NCBI RefSeq assembly: GCF_000278725.1
Contig: NZ_ALCA01000107.1
Coordinates: 1-6,017 of the forward strand
Origin: Actinomyces sp. ICM47
Lineage (GTDB): Bacteria > Actinomycetota > Actinomycetes > Actinomycetales > Actinomycetaceae
Direction of reading: 5' to 3'
DNA: 6,017 nucleotides
The position numbers and the translations under genes are program-made. The notes under the pieces were generated by a model, which made no database searches, was not told where the DNA came from, and was given only the letters and a program-made list of their open reading frames with translations. Shown one piece after another: positions 1 through 6,017 of this stretch (positions are counted from its first letter, which is position 1; the number at the start of each line of letters is the position of its first letter).

Positions 1-68
1 CGTCGAGGTGGTCTGCACTTTGAGCGCAGGACCCCCGGGACAGCCCTACGCCGCGAGTCCCGCGAGCG

Positions 69-1151
69 CTACGCCGCAGGCTCCACCGCCAACCACGCGT
101 CGATGTCGGCCTTCCACGCCGCCTTGCGCGAGGCCGAGGCCAGCGACGCGTCGATAGAAGACCGCGCCAACGATGCCAGGGCCTCGTCGGACAGGCCGAA
201 TACGTCGCGGGCGACCTCGTACTGGGCGACCAGGCGCGAGCGGAAGAGCAGTGGGTCGTCGGCAGCCAGGGCAATGCGAGCCCCGGCCGACAGCAGCGTC
301 GGTAGCGGCACCTGCGAAAAGTCCGTGTAGACGCCCAGGTGCACGTTCGACGTGGGGCAGACCTCCAGGGCGATGCCCGCGTCCACGACGGCGCGCAGCA
401 ACGCAGGGTCCTCGCTGGTGCGCACCCCGTGCCCGAGGCGCGCGGGTTCCAACGTGGACACGACCTCGCGCACGGAGGCCGGACCCAGGAGCTCGCCGCC
501 GTGCGGGACACCCACGAGACCGGCGCGGCGCGCGATGCGGAACGCGGGAGCAAAAGAAGCCGTCGACCCCACGCGCTCGTCGTTCGACAGGCCAAAACCC
601 ACGACCTCGCCGGGGCCGTCGCCCGCGAATGACGCTGCTAGGCGTGCGAGAGTGCGCGCGTCCAGCGGGTGCTTCATACGTGATGCGGCGACGATGACGC
701 CGATATCGACGCCGGTCTCGCGCGAGGCTGAGCGGGCCTCGTCGATGATGATCTCCAGGGCCGGGGTGATGCCGCCAACGTAGGGCGCGTAGCTGGTCGG
801 GTCGGCCTGGATTTCCATGCGCACGGATCCTTCGGCAGCGTCGTCCTCGGCGGCCTCGCGAATGAGGCGGCGCATTGCGGCTTCGGAGCGCACGAGGTGG
901 CGCGCGGAGTCGTAGGCTCGCTGGAAACGGAACCACCCGCGCCCGTCGGCTGGCATGGATGCGGCATCGATGTGCAGCAGGTGCGGGGGCAGGCGCACAC
1001 CCTGGGCGCGCGCCATGTCGACCATGGTGGCGGGGCGCATGGCTCCCGTGAAGTGCAGGTGCAGGTGAGCTTTGGGCAGGGTCGTGAGATTTCGCCTGCC
1101 CGCAGGCGTGGGGCGCGGTGCCGTCAGGTTGGGGACAGCGGGTGCGTCCAC
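69..1151 (-). CDS. add: Adenosine deaminase family amidohydrolase (substrate uncertain)
   Basis: A 360-residue protein of the metal-dependent adenosine/adenine deaminase family, which hydrolyses an exocyclic amino group from purines in the cytoplasm (purine salvage). The full catalytic set is visible: zinc ligands His31 and His33 in PKAHLHLHFTGA, His217 and the proton-relay Glu220 in PHGGE, His241 in LGHG, the CPTSN motif at 265-269, and the Asp298-Asp299-Pro loop supplying the last zinc ligand. Length matches the family. Two positions differ from classical adenosine deaminases: the Asp of HLDGA, which contacts the ribose 5'-OH, is Thr35, and the LAGDE motif reads LSNDE (188-192). The native substrate could therefore be something other than adenosine. 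The GTG start lies 3 bases after the stop of the upstream hydrolase, with GGGGAG inside that gene's end as ribosome binding site. It is the last gene of a three-gene operon. Family is certain, substrate is not. Confidence 0.93.
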   Translation of the reverse strand: MDAPAVPNLTAPRPTPAGRRNLTTLPKAHLHLHFTGAMRPATMVDMARAQGVRLPPHLLHIDAASMPADGRGWFRFQRAYDSARHLVRSEAAMRRLIREAAEDDAAEGSVRMEIQADPTSYAPYVGGITPALEIIIDEARSASRETGVDIGVIVAASRMKHPLDARTLARLAASFAGDGPGEVVGFGLSNDERVGSTASFAPAFRIARRAGLVGVPHGGELLGPASVREVVSTLEPARLGHGVRTSEDPALLRAVVDAGIALEVCPTSNVHLGVYTDFSQVPLPTLLSAGARIALAADDPLLFRSRLVAQYEVARDVFGLSDEALASLARSSIDASLASASRKAAWKADIDAWLAVEPAA

Positions 1152-1154
1152 GGC

Positions 1155-1964
1155 CTAGTGCTCCCCGAGCCAGATGATGATGTCGCGGATCAGGCCCGGC
1201 CCCTCGGGTTCGTTGAGCAGCTCGTGGTACGCGCCGTCCACGATGCGCAGATGCACGTCCGCGTCGGGGTGGGCACCGCGCGCGGCCCGCACGAAGTCGC
1301 GCGATCCGCGCAGGTCTGCCAGGAGGTCGCCGGAGCCGTGCATGACCAGGGTTGGCGTGGTGAGGCGGTCGGCGCGCCGCAGCACTTCGTCGCCCTGCAG
1401 GATCATGGTTGCGCCCGTCAGGATCGGCACGCCGCCCTTGTATGTGAGCGGATCCGCGTCGAAGTCGCGCTGGACCTGCGGGTCGCGTGACAGGGGAGAG
1501 ACCTTCATCTCGGAGGCTCCCTTTGTCACGACGAGGCCGGGGCTGATTCGCGCGACCGGCAGGAGTTTGCGGGCGCGGGAGGGGGAGACGTGGGGGAGGG
1601 GGCGCAGCGCTGGCGCGGAGAGGACGGTGCCGCGCAGCCGCGTCGGGTCCAGGATCGTCGACGCGGCTGCGATGATGCCGCCCATTGAGTGTCCGAACAG
1701 GAACAGGTCGGGGGTGCGTGCGTGGGCGAGGGTCGTCCGGCGTGCATCACCAAAGTCGCGGATGAGAGTACCCACGTCCACGCGGGCGCGGGGACCCTCG
1801 GAGGTCCCGTGGCCCGCGTGGTCGTAGAATGCGACGTCGTATCCGGCGCGGGTGAGAGCGGAGCGCAGGTGGACATAGCGCCCGGAGTGCTCCGCGTACC
1901 CGTGAGAGAGGAGGACGGTCCCGAGGGGCGTCTCCTCATCTGTCCGTTCGAACGAGATATGCAT
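1155..1964 (-). CDS. Alpha/beta hydrolase, monoacylglycerol lipase / lysophospholipase type
   Basis: A 269-residue serine hydrolase of the alpha/beta-hydrolase fold, closest in motif pattern to monoacylglycerol lipases and PldB-like lysophospholipases. Visible landmarks in order are the oxyanion motif HGYAEHSGRY (21-30), YDHAGHGTSEGPRA (47-60), the nucleophile elbow GHSMGG with Ser93, the acid Asp213 in MHGSGD, and the catalytic His247 in YHELLNEPE. The triad is complete and the length is normal for the family. There is no signal peptide, so it should be cytoplasmic or loosely membrane-associated. Its likely reaction is hydrolysis of an acyl ester such as a monoglyceride, but the exact substrate cannot be read from sequence. 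Its ATG overlaps the stop of the aminotransferase by one base (TGATG), with AGGAG 11 bases upstream, which indicates translational coupling. Carboxylesterase or another lipid esterase activity is equally possible. Confidence 0.92.
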   Translation of the reverse strand: MHISFERTDEETPLGTVLLSHGYAEHSGRYVHLRSALTRAGYDVAFYDHAGHGTSEGPRARVDVGTLIRDFGDARRTTLAHARTPDLFLFGHSMGGIIAAASTILDPTRLRGTVLSAPALRPLPHVSPSRARKLLPVARISPGLVVTKGASEMKVSPLSRDPQVQRDFDADPLTYKGGVPILTGATMILQGDEVLRRADRLTTPTLVMHGSGDLLADLRGSRDFVRAARGAHPDADVHLRIVDGAYHELLNEPEGPGLIRDIIIWLGEH

Positions 1965-3169
1965 CAGGCGAAGAGCTCCTGTACGCGGGTGATACCTTCG
2001 ACGAGGTCGTCGTCGGACAGGGCGTAGGAGAAGCGCAGGAAGCCGGAGGGGCCGAAGGCCTCGCCGGGAACCGCCGCGACCTCGACCTCGTCGAGGATCA
2101 GGTCGGCGAGTTCGCCCGACGTGTTAGCGACGCGTCCGCGGATCTCGCGACCCAGTAGGCGCTCGACGGAGGGGTAAACGTAGAACGCGCCCTTGGGCGT
2201 GGGAACGTCGAAGCCGTCGATCTGGCGCAGCATGTTGACAATCGTGCGGCGGCGGCGGTCGAAGGCGACGCGCATCTCGTTCACCGCATCCAGGGAACCC
2301 GAGACGGCGGCGCGCGCGGCCTCCTGGGCGATGTTGTTGACGTTGGAGGTCAGGTGCGACTGGAAGGACAGGGCAGCCTTGATGACGTCGGAGGGGCCGA
2401 TCATCCAGCCCACTCGCCAGCCAGTCATCGCGTAGGTCTTCGCTACGCCGTTGAGGATGACGGCCTGATTCGCGAGTTCGGGCACCAGCTTGACGATGTG
2501 CGCGCTCTGCGCGTTCTCATACAGCAGGTGCTCGTAGATTTCGTCGGAAATGACCCAGATGCCGTGTTCGAGCGCCCACTGGCCGATGGCGGTCAGCTCC
2601 TCGGGCGTGTAGACGCTGCCCGTCGGGTTCGACGGCGAGCACATGAGCAGCACCTTCGTGCGAGGGGTGCGCGCGGCCTCGAGCTGCTCGACGCTCACCT
2701 TGTAGTCCTGGTCGGCACCTGCGAATACCTCGACGGGGGTCGCGCCGGCGAGCTTGACGACCTCGGGGTAGGTGGTCCAGTAGGGGGTCGGCAGGATGGC
2801 TTCGTCGCCGGGACCCAGCAGTGCGGCGAAGGCCTGGAACACGGCCTGCTTACCGCCGTTGGTGACGACGATGTCGGCGGGGGAGACCTCGTAACCGGAG
2901 TCACGCAGGGTCTTGGCGGCGATGGCTTCGCGCAGCGCGGGCAGACCGGCTGCCGGCGTGTAGCGGTGCATCGCGGGGTTGCGCGCGGCCTTGACGGCGG
3001 CCTCGACAATGTAGTCGGGCGTGGCGAAATCGGGTTCGCCGGCGCCGAAGCCGATCACCGGGCGGCCGGCGGCCTTGAGGGCCTTGGCCTTCGCGTCCAC
3101 GGCCAGGGTCGCGGACGGCGTGATGGCGTTGAAACGATCAGAGACACGGGTGCGAGGTGTATTGGTCAC
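1964..3169 (-). CDS. aspC: Pyridoxal-phosphate aminotransferase, aspartate aminotransferase type
   Basis: A class I/II fold-type I aminotransferase of 401 residues from the chosen GTG start. It probably interconverts aspartate plus 2-oxoglutarate with oxaloacetate plus glutamate; relatives in this subgroup may also accept other acidic or aromatic keto acids. Motifs in 401-residue numbering are: [11 protein letters not shown] and GAGEPDF near the N-terminus, [10 protein letters not shown] around 105-114, PYW (129-131), NPTG (181-184) binding the cofactor, Asp209 and Tyr212 in SDEIY, the Schiff-base Lys244 in [12 protein letters not shown], and Arg379 in LRFSYA for the substrate carboxylate. 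The frame stays open upstream to ATG codons at 3190 and 3241, but the extra 24 residues do not resemble the family and cover DNA that looks regulatory. The GTG matches the N-terminal length I recall for actinobacterial homologues, although its GGAGG is only one base away, so the start is uncertain. First gene of the leftward operon. Confidence 0.93.
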   Translation of the reverse strand: MTNTPRTRVSDRFNAITPSATLAVDAKAKALKAAGRPVIGFGAGEPDFATPDYIVEAAVKAARNPAMHRYTPAAGLPALREAIAAKTLRDSGYEVSPADIVVTNGGKQAVFQAFAALLGPGDEAILPTPYWTTYPEVVKLAGATPVEVFAGADQDYKVSVEQLEAARTPRTKVLLMCSPSNPTGSVYTPEELTAIGQWALEHGIWVISDEIYEHLLYENAQSAHIVKLVPELANQAVILNGVAKTYAMTGWRVGWMIGPSDVIKAALSFQSHLTSNVNNIAQEAARAAVSGSLDAVNEMRVAFDRRRRTIVNMLRQIDGFDVPTPKGAFYVYPSVERLLGREIRGRVANTSGELADLILDEVEVAAVPGEAFGPSGFLRFSYALSDDDLVEGITRVQELFA

Positions 3170-3297
3170 CCCTCCATGGTCCCACGTCATGCGCCTGAGC
3201 GGGTTGACACCCCTGTAAAGCGCGCGTGGGCTACCTCTCATTTACGAGGCCTGGGGCGGAATTTCGGGGATTGTGCGGACTGGGGGTGAAACTCGGT

Positions 3298-3327
3298 TGG
3301 ACAAAGTCGCATCACATCCACTAATGT
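3298..3327 (+). promoter_or_regulatory. Candidate promoter for tRNA-Trp/secE
   Basis: TGGACA (3298-3303) resembles a -35 box and TAATGT (3322-3327) a -10 box, with an 18-base spacer. Transcription would begin near 3334, leaving about 17 bases of leader before the mature tRNA at 3351. The location between divergent transcription units and just ahead of the tRNA is what one expects. The -10 match is only partial, so this is a candidate. Confidence 0.5.
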
Positions 3328-3334
3328 TTCTCAG

Positions 3335-3348
3335 GCAGGTTTTCCTGC
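3335..3348 (+). other. Small hairpin immediately upstream of tRNA-Trp
   Basis: GCAGG-TTTT-CCTGC forms a perfect 5-bp stem with a 4-base loop, ending two bases before the first base of the tRNA. It would lie in the pre-tRNA leader that RNase P removes. An alternative pairing of CTGC (3345-3348) with GCAG (3354-3357) in the acceptor strand is also possible. The structure is short and its role, if any, is unknown. Confidence 0.4.
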
Positions 3349-3350
3349 GT

Positions 3351-3423
3351 AGGGCAGTGGCGCAATTGGTAGCGCACCGGTCTCCAAAACCGGCGGTTGT
3401 GGGTTCGAGTCCCGCCTGCCCTG
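3351..3423 (+). tRNA. trpT: tRNA-Trp (anticodon CCA)
   Basis: A complete 73-base cloverleaf: a 7-bp acceptor stem AGGGCAG/CTGCCCT with G as discriminator base (3423), D-arm GCGC/GCGC with loop AATTGGTA, anticodon stem CCGGT/ACCGG with loop CTCCAAA (anticodon CCA, reads UGG), variable region CGGTT, and T-arm GTGGG/CCCGC with loop TTCGAGT. The 3' CCA is not encoded, since the next bases are CGG, so it must be added after transcription. No terminator is visible in the 34 bases before secE, which suggests a joint tRNA-secE transcript processed by RNase P and 3' nucleases. A tRNA-Trp just ahead of secE is common in bacteria. Confidence 0.97.
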
Positions 3424-3457
3424 CGGATAAGGCTTTCATTTTCGCAGGAGGATTCCC

Positions 3458-3754
3458 ATGGCCACAGAAAAAGCCTCGGACGTCGAATCCTTGCGCCGAG
3501 ACCGTACGAAGGCGAGCGCCACTCGCAAGCGCGATGCCGCCGTTAAGGATAAGGCTAAGAAACCCGGTTTCTTCGCAGGCATCTTCCTTTTCTTCAAGCA
3601 AGTCATCGACGAAATGAAGAAGGTGACCTACCCGACCGGATCGGAAACCTGGACATACTTCGTTGTTGTCGTTGTGTTTGTCGCCGCAATCATGCTTTTC
3701 GCTGGTCTCCTTGACTTCGGATTCGGTAAGCTAAGTGCATTGATCTTCGGCTGA
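3458..3754 (+). CDS. secE: Preprotein translocase subunit SecE
   Basis: A 98-residue single-span membrane protein, the SecE component that clamps SecY in the SecYEG protein-export channel. A basic, lysine/arginine-rich cytoplasmic N-terminus (1-36) is followed by the amphipathic SecE signature [16 protein letters not shown] (45-60), then one hydrophobic helix at about 66-86 (rich in V, F, A, I, L) and a short tail. This is the short, one-helix form usual outside enterobacteria. The ATG is preceded by a strong AGGAGG (3446-3451) at 6-base spacing. The gene sits between tRNA-Trp and nusG, which confirms the assignment. An intrinsic terminator follows 8 bases after the stop. Confidence 0.97.
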   Translation: MATEKASDVESLRRDRTKASATRKRDAAVKDKAKKPGFFAGIFLFFKQVIDEMKKVTYPTGSETWTYFVVVVVFVAAIMLFAGLLDFGFGKLSALIFG

Positions 3755-3762
3755 GACCGACG

Positions 3763-3798
3763 AACCCGCCCGCAGAAACCTGCAGGCGGGTTTCTTTC
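3763..3798 (+). terminator. Intrinsic terminator/attenuator between secE and nusG
   Basis: AACCCGCC (3763-3770) pairs perfectly with GGCGGGTT (3785-3792). Inside it, GCAG (3772-3775) pairs with CTGC (3780-3783) across a single C/A mismatch, closing an AAAC loop. The U-rich tail TTTCTTTC (3791-3798) follows at once. This is a textbook rho-independent terminator, rare to see so clearly in high-GC DNA. Because nusG starts only 33 bases later with no strong promoter visible between, partial read-through (attenuation) seems more likely than complete termination. Confidence 0.82.
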
Positions 3799-3830
3799 AC
3801 GGTCCGGCCCTATTCGCAGGAGGAGAAGTC

Positions 3831-4628
3831 GTGAGCGACGAACAGTACAGCGAGGACCGGGTCCTCGAGGAAACCCAGGAAAAGGTCGAGCGGGAGACCG
3901 CCGAAGCCCTGGCCGACGGAGCTGCTCAGGAAGTCGTCGACGAGGTGATCGAGGAGGTTGCCTCCGAGGAAGTCGCGTCCGAGGAAGTGGAAGAGGAAGA
4001 GGCTGCACCGGCCTCGCCCGAAGAGGAAGCGATCGCTAAGCTGCGCCGCAAGCTCTACATGTCCCCCGGCGACTGGTACGTCATCCACACCTACTCCGGC
4101 CACGAGCGCAAGGTGAAGGCAAACCTCGAGCAGCGCATCACCACGCAGAACATGGAAGACTACATCTTCGCCGTCGAGGTCCCGGATGAGTACGTCATGG
4201 AATACCGTGGCACCACGAAGAAGCGCGTGCGCCACGTGCGCATCCCCGGCTACGCGATCGTCTGCATGGACTTCAACGAGGCCTCGTACCGTGTCGTCAA
4301 GGAGACCCCCGCTGTCACCGGCTTCGTGGGCGACCAGCACAACCCCGTGCCGCTCTCGATCGACGAGGTTGTCATGCTCCTGACGCCCAATGTCCTCGAG
4401 GAAGCCGCCGAGGCCGCCAAGGATCAGCCCGCGCCCGTGCAGGCCGTCCAGACCCAGTTCGAGGTCGGCGAGATCGTTACCGTCACCGACGGCCCCTTCG
4501 AGACTATGTCGGCCACGATCTCCGAGATCATGCCCGAAACCCAGAAGCTCAAGGTGCTCGTCACCATCTTCGAGCGCGAAACCCCGCTCGAGCTCGGCTT
4601 CGACCAGGTGGAGAAGCTCGAGCAGTGA
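3831..4628 (+). CDS. nusG: Transcription termination/antitermination factor NusG
   Basis: A 265-residue NusG, which binds RNA polymerase, modulates pausing and Rho-dependent termination, and can link polymerase to ribosomal protein S10. Three parts are visible: a strongly acidic N-terminal extension (1-75, with glutamate runs and an EEVAS repeat at 41-50), the NGN domain from about 82 ([21 protein letters not shown], then [10 protein letters not shown] around 137-146), and a C-terminal KOW domain (about 210-264) with [11 protein letters not shown] and the ending [11 protein letters not shown]. The acidic extension makes it about 80 residues longer than the E. coli protein and is a usual actinobacterial feature. 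The GTG start has AGGAGGAG (3818-3825) five bases upstream. It follows an intrinsic terminator and precedes rplK by 161 bases, so its dosage relative to its neighbours may be set by those elements. Confidence 0.97.
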   Translation: MSDEQYSEDRVLEETQEKVERETAEALADGAAQEVVDEVIEEVASEEVASEEVEEEEAAPASPEEEAIAKLRRKLYMSPGDWYVIHTYSGHERKVKANLEQRITTQNMEDYIFAVEVPDEYVMEYRGTTKKRVRHVRIPGYAIVCMDFNEASYRVVKETPAVTGFVGDQHNPVPLSIDEVVMLLTPNVLEEAAEAAKDQPAPVQAVQTQFEVGEIVTVTDGPFETMSATISEIMPETQKLKVLVTIFERETPLELGFDQVEKLEQ

Positions 4629-4636
4629 TGTCACCC

Positions 4637-4662
4637 ACCCGGACTTGGGGACAGGCCCGGGT
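4637..4662 (+). terminator. Hairpin downstream of nusG, possible terminator
   Basis: ACCCGG (4637-4642) pairs with CCGGGT (4657-4662). After one A/C mismatch the stem continues with CTTG (4644-4647) against CAGG (4652-4655, one G-U pair), closed by a GGGA loop. It begins 9 bases after the nusG stop. No run of T follows, so it is not a classical intrinsic terminator. It could be a weak actinobacterial terminator, a 3' stabilising structure, or chance in GC-rich DNA. Confidence 0.4.
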
Positions 4663-4674
4663 TGGAGTTATCAT
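4645..4674 (+). promoter_or_regulatory. Candidate promoter for rplK-rplA
   Basis: TTGGGG (4645-4650) and TATCAT (4669-4674) are separated by 18 bases. The -10 matches the TATAAT consensus at five of six positions, in a local AT-rich patch that stands out in this GC-rich region. Transcription starting near 4681 would give rplK a leader of about 110 bases. The -35 overlaps the post-nusG hairpin, so the two calls are partly competing readings. Confidence 0.45.
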
Positions 4675-4690
4675 GCATATTTGTGTGCGT

Positions 4691-4707
4691 TGGGTGCACT
4701 GTGCCCA
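4691..4707 (+). other. Hairpin in the rplK leader
   Basis: TGGGTGC (4691-4697) pairs with GTGCCCA (4701-4707), a 7-bp stem with two G-U pairs around an ACT loop. It lies just downstream of the candidate rplK promoter. A second possible stem, CCGAC (4730-4734) with GTCGG (4746-4750), follows. In E. coli, L1 represses its own operon by binding the L11 leader, so this leader is the natural place for such a site, but I cannot recognise the L1 motif itself here. Confidence 0.35.
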
Positions 4708-4789
4708 CTGAACCCCAGTAGGCCCGCCTCCGACGCGCCGCCCTGGTCGGCACCCGTCGGCCAGAACTTCAGTAGAAAGACCCGCATTC

Positions 4790-5221
4790 ATGGCAAAGAA
4801 GAAGAAGGTCACCGGCCTGATCAAGCTTCAGATCGCAGCCGGTGCAGCCACCCCCGCACCCCCCGTCGGCCCCGCACTGGGCCAGCACGGCGTGAACATC
4901 GTCGAGTTCACCAAGGCGTACAACGCGGCCACCGAATCGCAGCGCGGAAACATCATCCCCGTTGAGATCACCGTCTACGAGGACCGTACCTTCACGTTCG
5001 TCCTCAAGACCCCGCCCGCCGCTGAGCTCATCAAGAAGGCTGCTGGCGTCCAGAAGGGTTCCGGCACCCCGAACACCGCCAAGGTTGGTTCGATCACCAT
5101 GGCTCAGGCTCGTGAGATCGGCGAGGCCAAGATGGCCGACCTGAACGCCAACGACGCTGACGCCGCCGCCAAGATCATCGCCGGTACCGCCCGCTCCATG
5201 GGCATCACCGTCGAGGACTGA
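4790..5221 (+). CDS. rplK: 50S ribosomal protein L11
   Basis: A 143-residue L11, the protein that with 23S rRNA forms the GTPase-associated centre at the base of the ribosomal stalk, where elongation and release factors act. The N-terminal domain carries the proline-rich segment [18 protein letters not shown] (20-37), which in this family lines the thiopeptide-antibiotic site; Pro22 and Pro25 are both present. The C-terminal rRNA-binding domain includes [14 protein letters not shown] (73-86) and the ending [14 protein letters not shown]. Length is standard. The ATG has only a weak purine stretch AGAAAGA (4774-4780) as ribosome binding site, unlike secE and nusG. It is followed 68 bases later by rplA, the usual pairing. 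Confidence 0.98.
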   Translation: MAKKKKVTGLIKLQIAAGAATPAPPVGPALGQHGVNIVEFTKAYNAATESQRGNIIPVEITVYEDRTFTFVLKTPPAAELIKKAAGVQKGSGTPNTAKVGSITMAQAREIGEAKMADLNANDADAAAKIIAGTARSMGITVED

Positions 5222-5236
5222 CACCAACCAACCCCC

Positions 5237-5268
5237 CGTGGTAGGGCAGGCGCTGCCCGACACCCACG
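5237..5268 (+). other. Two-stem hairpin in the rplK-rplA spacer
   Basis: An outer stem CGTGG/CCACG (5237-5241 with 5264-5268) and an inner stem GGGCAG/CTGCCC (5244-5249 with 5253-5258) enclose a GCG loop and are separated by an asymmetric internal loop (TA on one side, GACAC on the other). No U-tract follows, so it is not an intrinsic terminator. It ends 5 bases before the rplA ribosome binding site and could stabilise the message, pace the polymerase, or bind a regulator. Confidence 0.5.
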
Positions 5269-5289
5269 ACTGCAAGGAGAAGAAGCAGA

Positions 5290-5997
5290 ATGACCAAGCG
5301 CTCCAAGAGCTACCGCGCAGCGGCCGAGAAGGTCCACGCGGACGTGCTGTACACCCCCTTCGAGGCCATGAAGCTGGCCAAGGAGACCACCGTCACCAAG
5401 TTCGATTCGACCGTTGAGGTCGTCTTCCGACTCGGTGTCGACCCCCGCAAGGCGGACCAGATGGTCCGTGGCACCGTTTCCCTGCCGCACGGCACCGGCA
5501 AGACCGCCCGGGTCTTGGTCTTCGCCGTTGGTCCGCGCGCTCAGGAAGCGATCGACGCAGGTGCCGACGAGGTCGGCGGCGACGAGCTCATCGAGAAGGT
5601 TGCCAAGGGCTACACCGACTTCGATGTCGCCGTTGCGACCCCCGACCTCATGGGCAAGGTTGGCCGCCTGGGCCGCGTCCTCGGCCCCCGTGGCCTCATG
5701 CCGAACCCCAAGACGGGCACCGTGACCATGGATGTCGCGAAGGCCATCAAGGAGATCAAGGGCGGTCGTATCGAGTTCCGCGTCGACAAGCACGCCAACC
5801 TGGCGTTCATCGTCGGCAAGGCTTCCTTCACTGCCGAGCAGCTGACTGAGAACTACGCCGCCGTCCTGGATGAGGTGCTGCGTCTCAAGCCGACCTCCGC
5901 CAAGGGCCGCTACCTGATCAAGGGTTCCGTCGCGACGACGATGGGTCCCGGCATCCCGCTGGATGTCACCAAGGTCAAGGACCTGCTCGAGAAGTGA
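5290..5997 (+). CDS. rplA: 50S ribosomal protein L1
   Basis: A 235-residue L1, which binds 23S rRNA to form the mobile L1 stalk that guides deacylated tRNA out of the E site, and in many bacteria also represses its own operon by binding the mRNA. The family signature is clear at 121-145 ([22 protein letters not shown]), and the two-domain layout shows domain I split between the N-terminus ([15 protein letters not shown], 38-52) and the C-terminus ([20 protein letters not shown], 206-225). Length is standard. The ATG is preceded by AAGGAG (5274-5279) at about 10 bases. The stop lies 20 bases before the window end, so the expected next genes (often rplJ and rplL) cannot be seen. Confidence 0.98.
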   Translation: MTKRSKSYRAAAEKVHADVLYTPFEAMKLAKETTVTKFDSTVEVVFRLGVDPRKADQMVRGTVSLPHGTGKTARVLVFAVGPRAQEAIDAGADEVGGDELIEKVAKGYTDFDVAVATPDLMGKVGRLGRVLGPRGLMPNPKTGTVTMDVAKAIKEIKGGRIEFRVDKHANLAFIVGKASFTAEQLTENYAAVLDEVLRLKPTSAKGRYLIKGSVATTMGPGIPLDVTKVKDLLEK

Positions 5998-6017
5998 GCC
6001 TCGCTCGCTGATTAAGC

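Noticed and set aside
1..68. Possible terminator or end of a neighbouring gene left of add
   Set aside because: Only short imperfect pairings (for example GGGAC/GTCCC) without a T-run, and no coding sequence that can be assigned from 68 bases.
46..936. 296-residue arginine-rich minus-strand frame
   Set aside because: It is an out-of-frame shadow of the deaminase gene; the composition is typical of shifted GC-rich codons.
3204..3232. Second plus-strand promoter using the perfect TTGACA at 3204
   Set aside because: At 17-bp spacing the -10 would be TGGGCT, too poor a match to call as a feature; kept only as a remark on the aminotransferase start.
2354..3289. 311-residue plus-strand frame opposite the aminotransferase
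   Set aside because: It is an antisense shadow of a clearly real, motif-complete aminotransferase gene.
3242..3601. 119-residue minus-strand frame across the tRNA (contains AGLEPTTAGFGDRCATNCAT)
   Set aside because: This peptide is the well-known artefact of translating the antisense of a tRNA gene; it also runs antisense to secE.
3273..3617. 114-residue plus-strand frame (contains VAQLVAHRSPKPAVVGSSPA)
   Set aside because: It is a translated tRNA artefact that continues out of frame into secE, with no family resemblance.
3810..4634. 274-residue minus-strand frame opposite nusG
   Set aside because: It mirrors the GC-biased codons of nusG, is low complexity (rich in L, D, G, H, V), and lacks its own upstream signals.

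Overview
The window is high-GC DNA with the gene content and order of an actinobacterial chromosome. It holds seven protein-coding genes and one tRNA gene, all apparently intact. The long acidic N-terminal extension on NusG, the GTG starts and the tRNA-Trp/secE/nusG/rplK/rplA order all point to an actinobacterium. The SecE and NusG sequences feel like Actinomyces/Schaalia relatives, but that placement is only an impression.

Left half (69-3169), minus strand: a compact three-gene run read right to left. It starts with a class I/II pyridoxal-phosphate aminotransferase (aspartate aminotransferase type), followed by an alpha/beta hydrolase of the monoacylglycerol-lipase type and an adenosine-deaminase-family amidohydrolase. 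The first two genes share one base (TGATG) and the last two are 3 bases apart, so they are almost certainly one translationally coupled operon. Bases 1-68 hold no recognisable gene.

Middle (3170-3350): a divergent intergenic region. It carries a candidate promoter for the rightward genes and a small hairpin directly in front of the tRNA.

Right half (3351-5997), plus strand: tRNA-Trp(CCA), secE (preprotein translocase subunit), nusG (transcription elongation/termination factor), rplK (ribosomal protein L11) and rplA (L1). This is the classic transcription/translation cluster. Its spacers contain structure: a convincing intrinsic terminator or attenuator between secE and nusG, a hairpin plus candidate promoter between nusG and rplK, and a hairpin without a U-tract between rplK and rplA. 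Expression of the ribosomal protein genes is therefore probably separated in part from that of tRNA-secE.

Overall this is ordinary core genome, and I found no new biological system. The points most worth a second look are the adenosine-deaminase homologue, whose catalytic residues are intact but whose nucleoside-contacting positions are changed, and the attenuator-like terminator inside the secE-nusG cluster.
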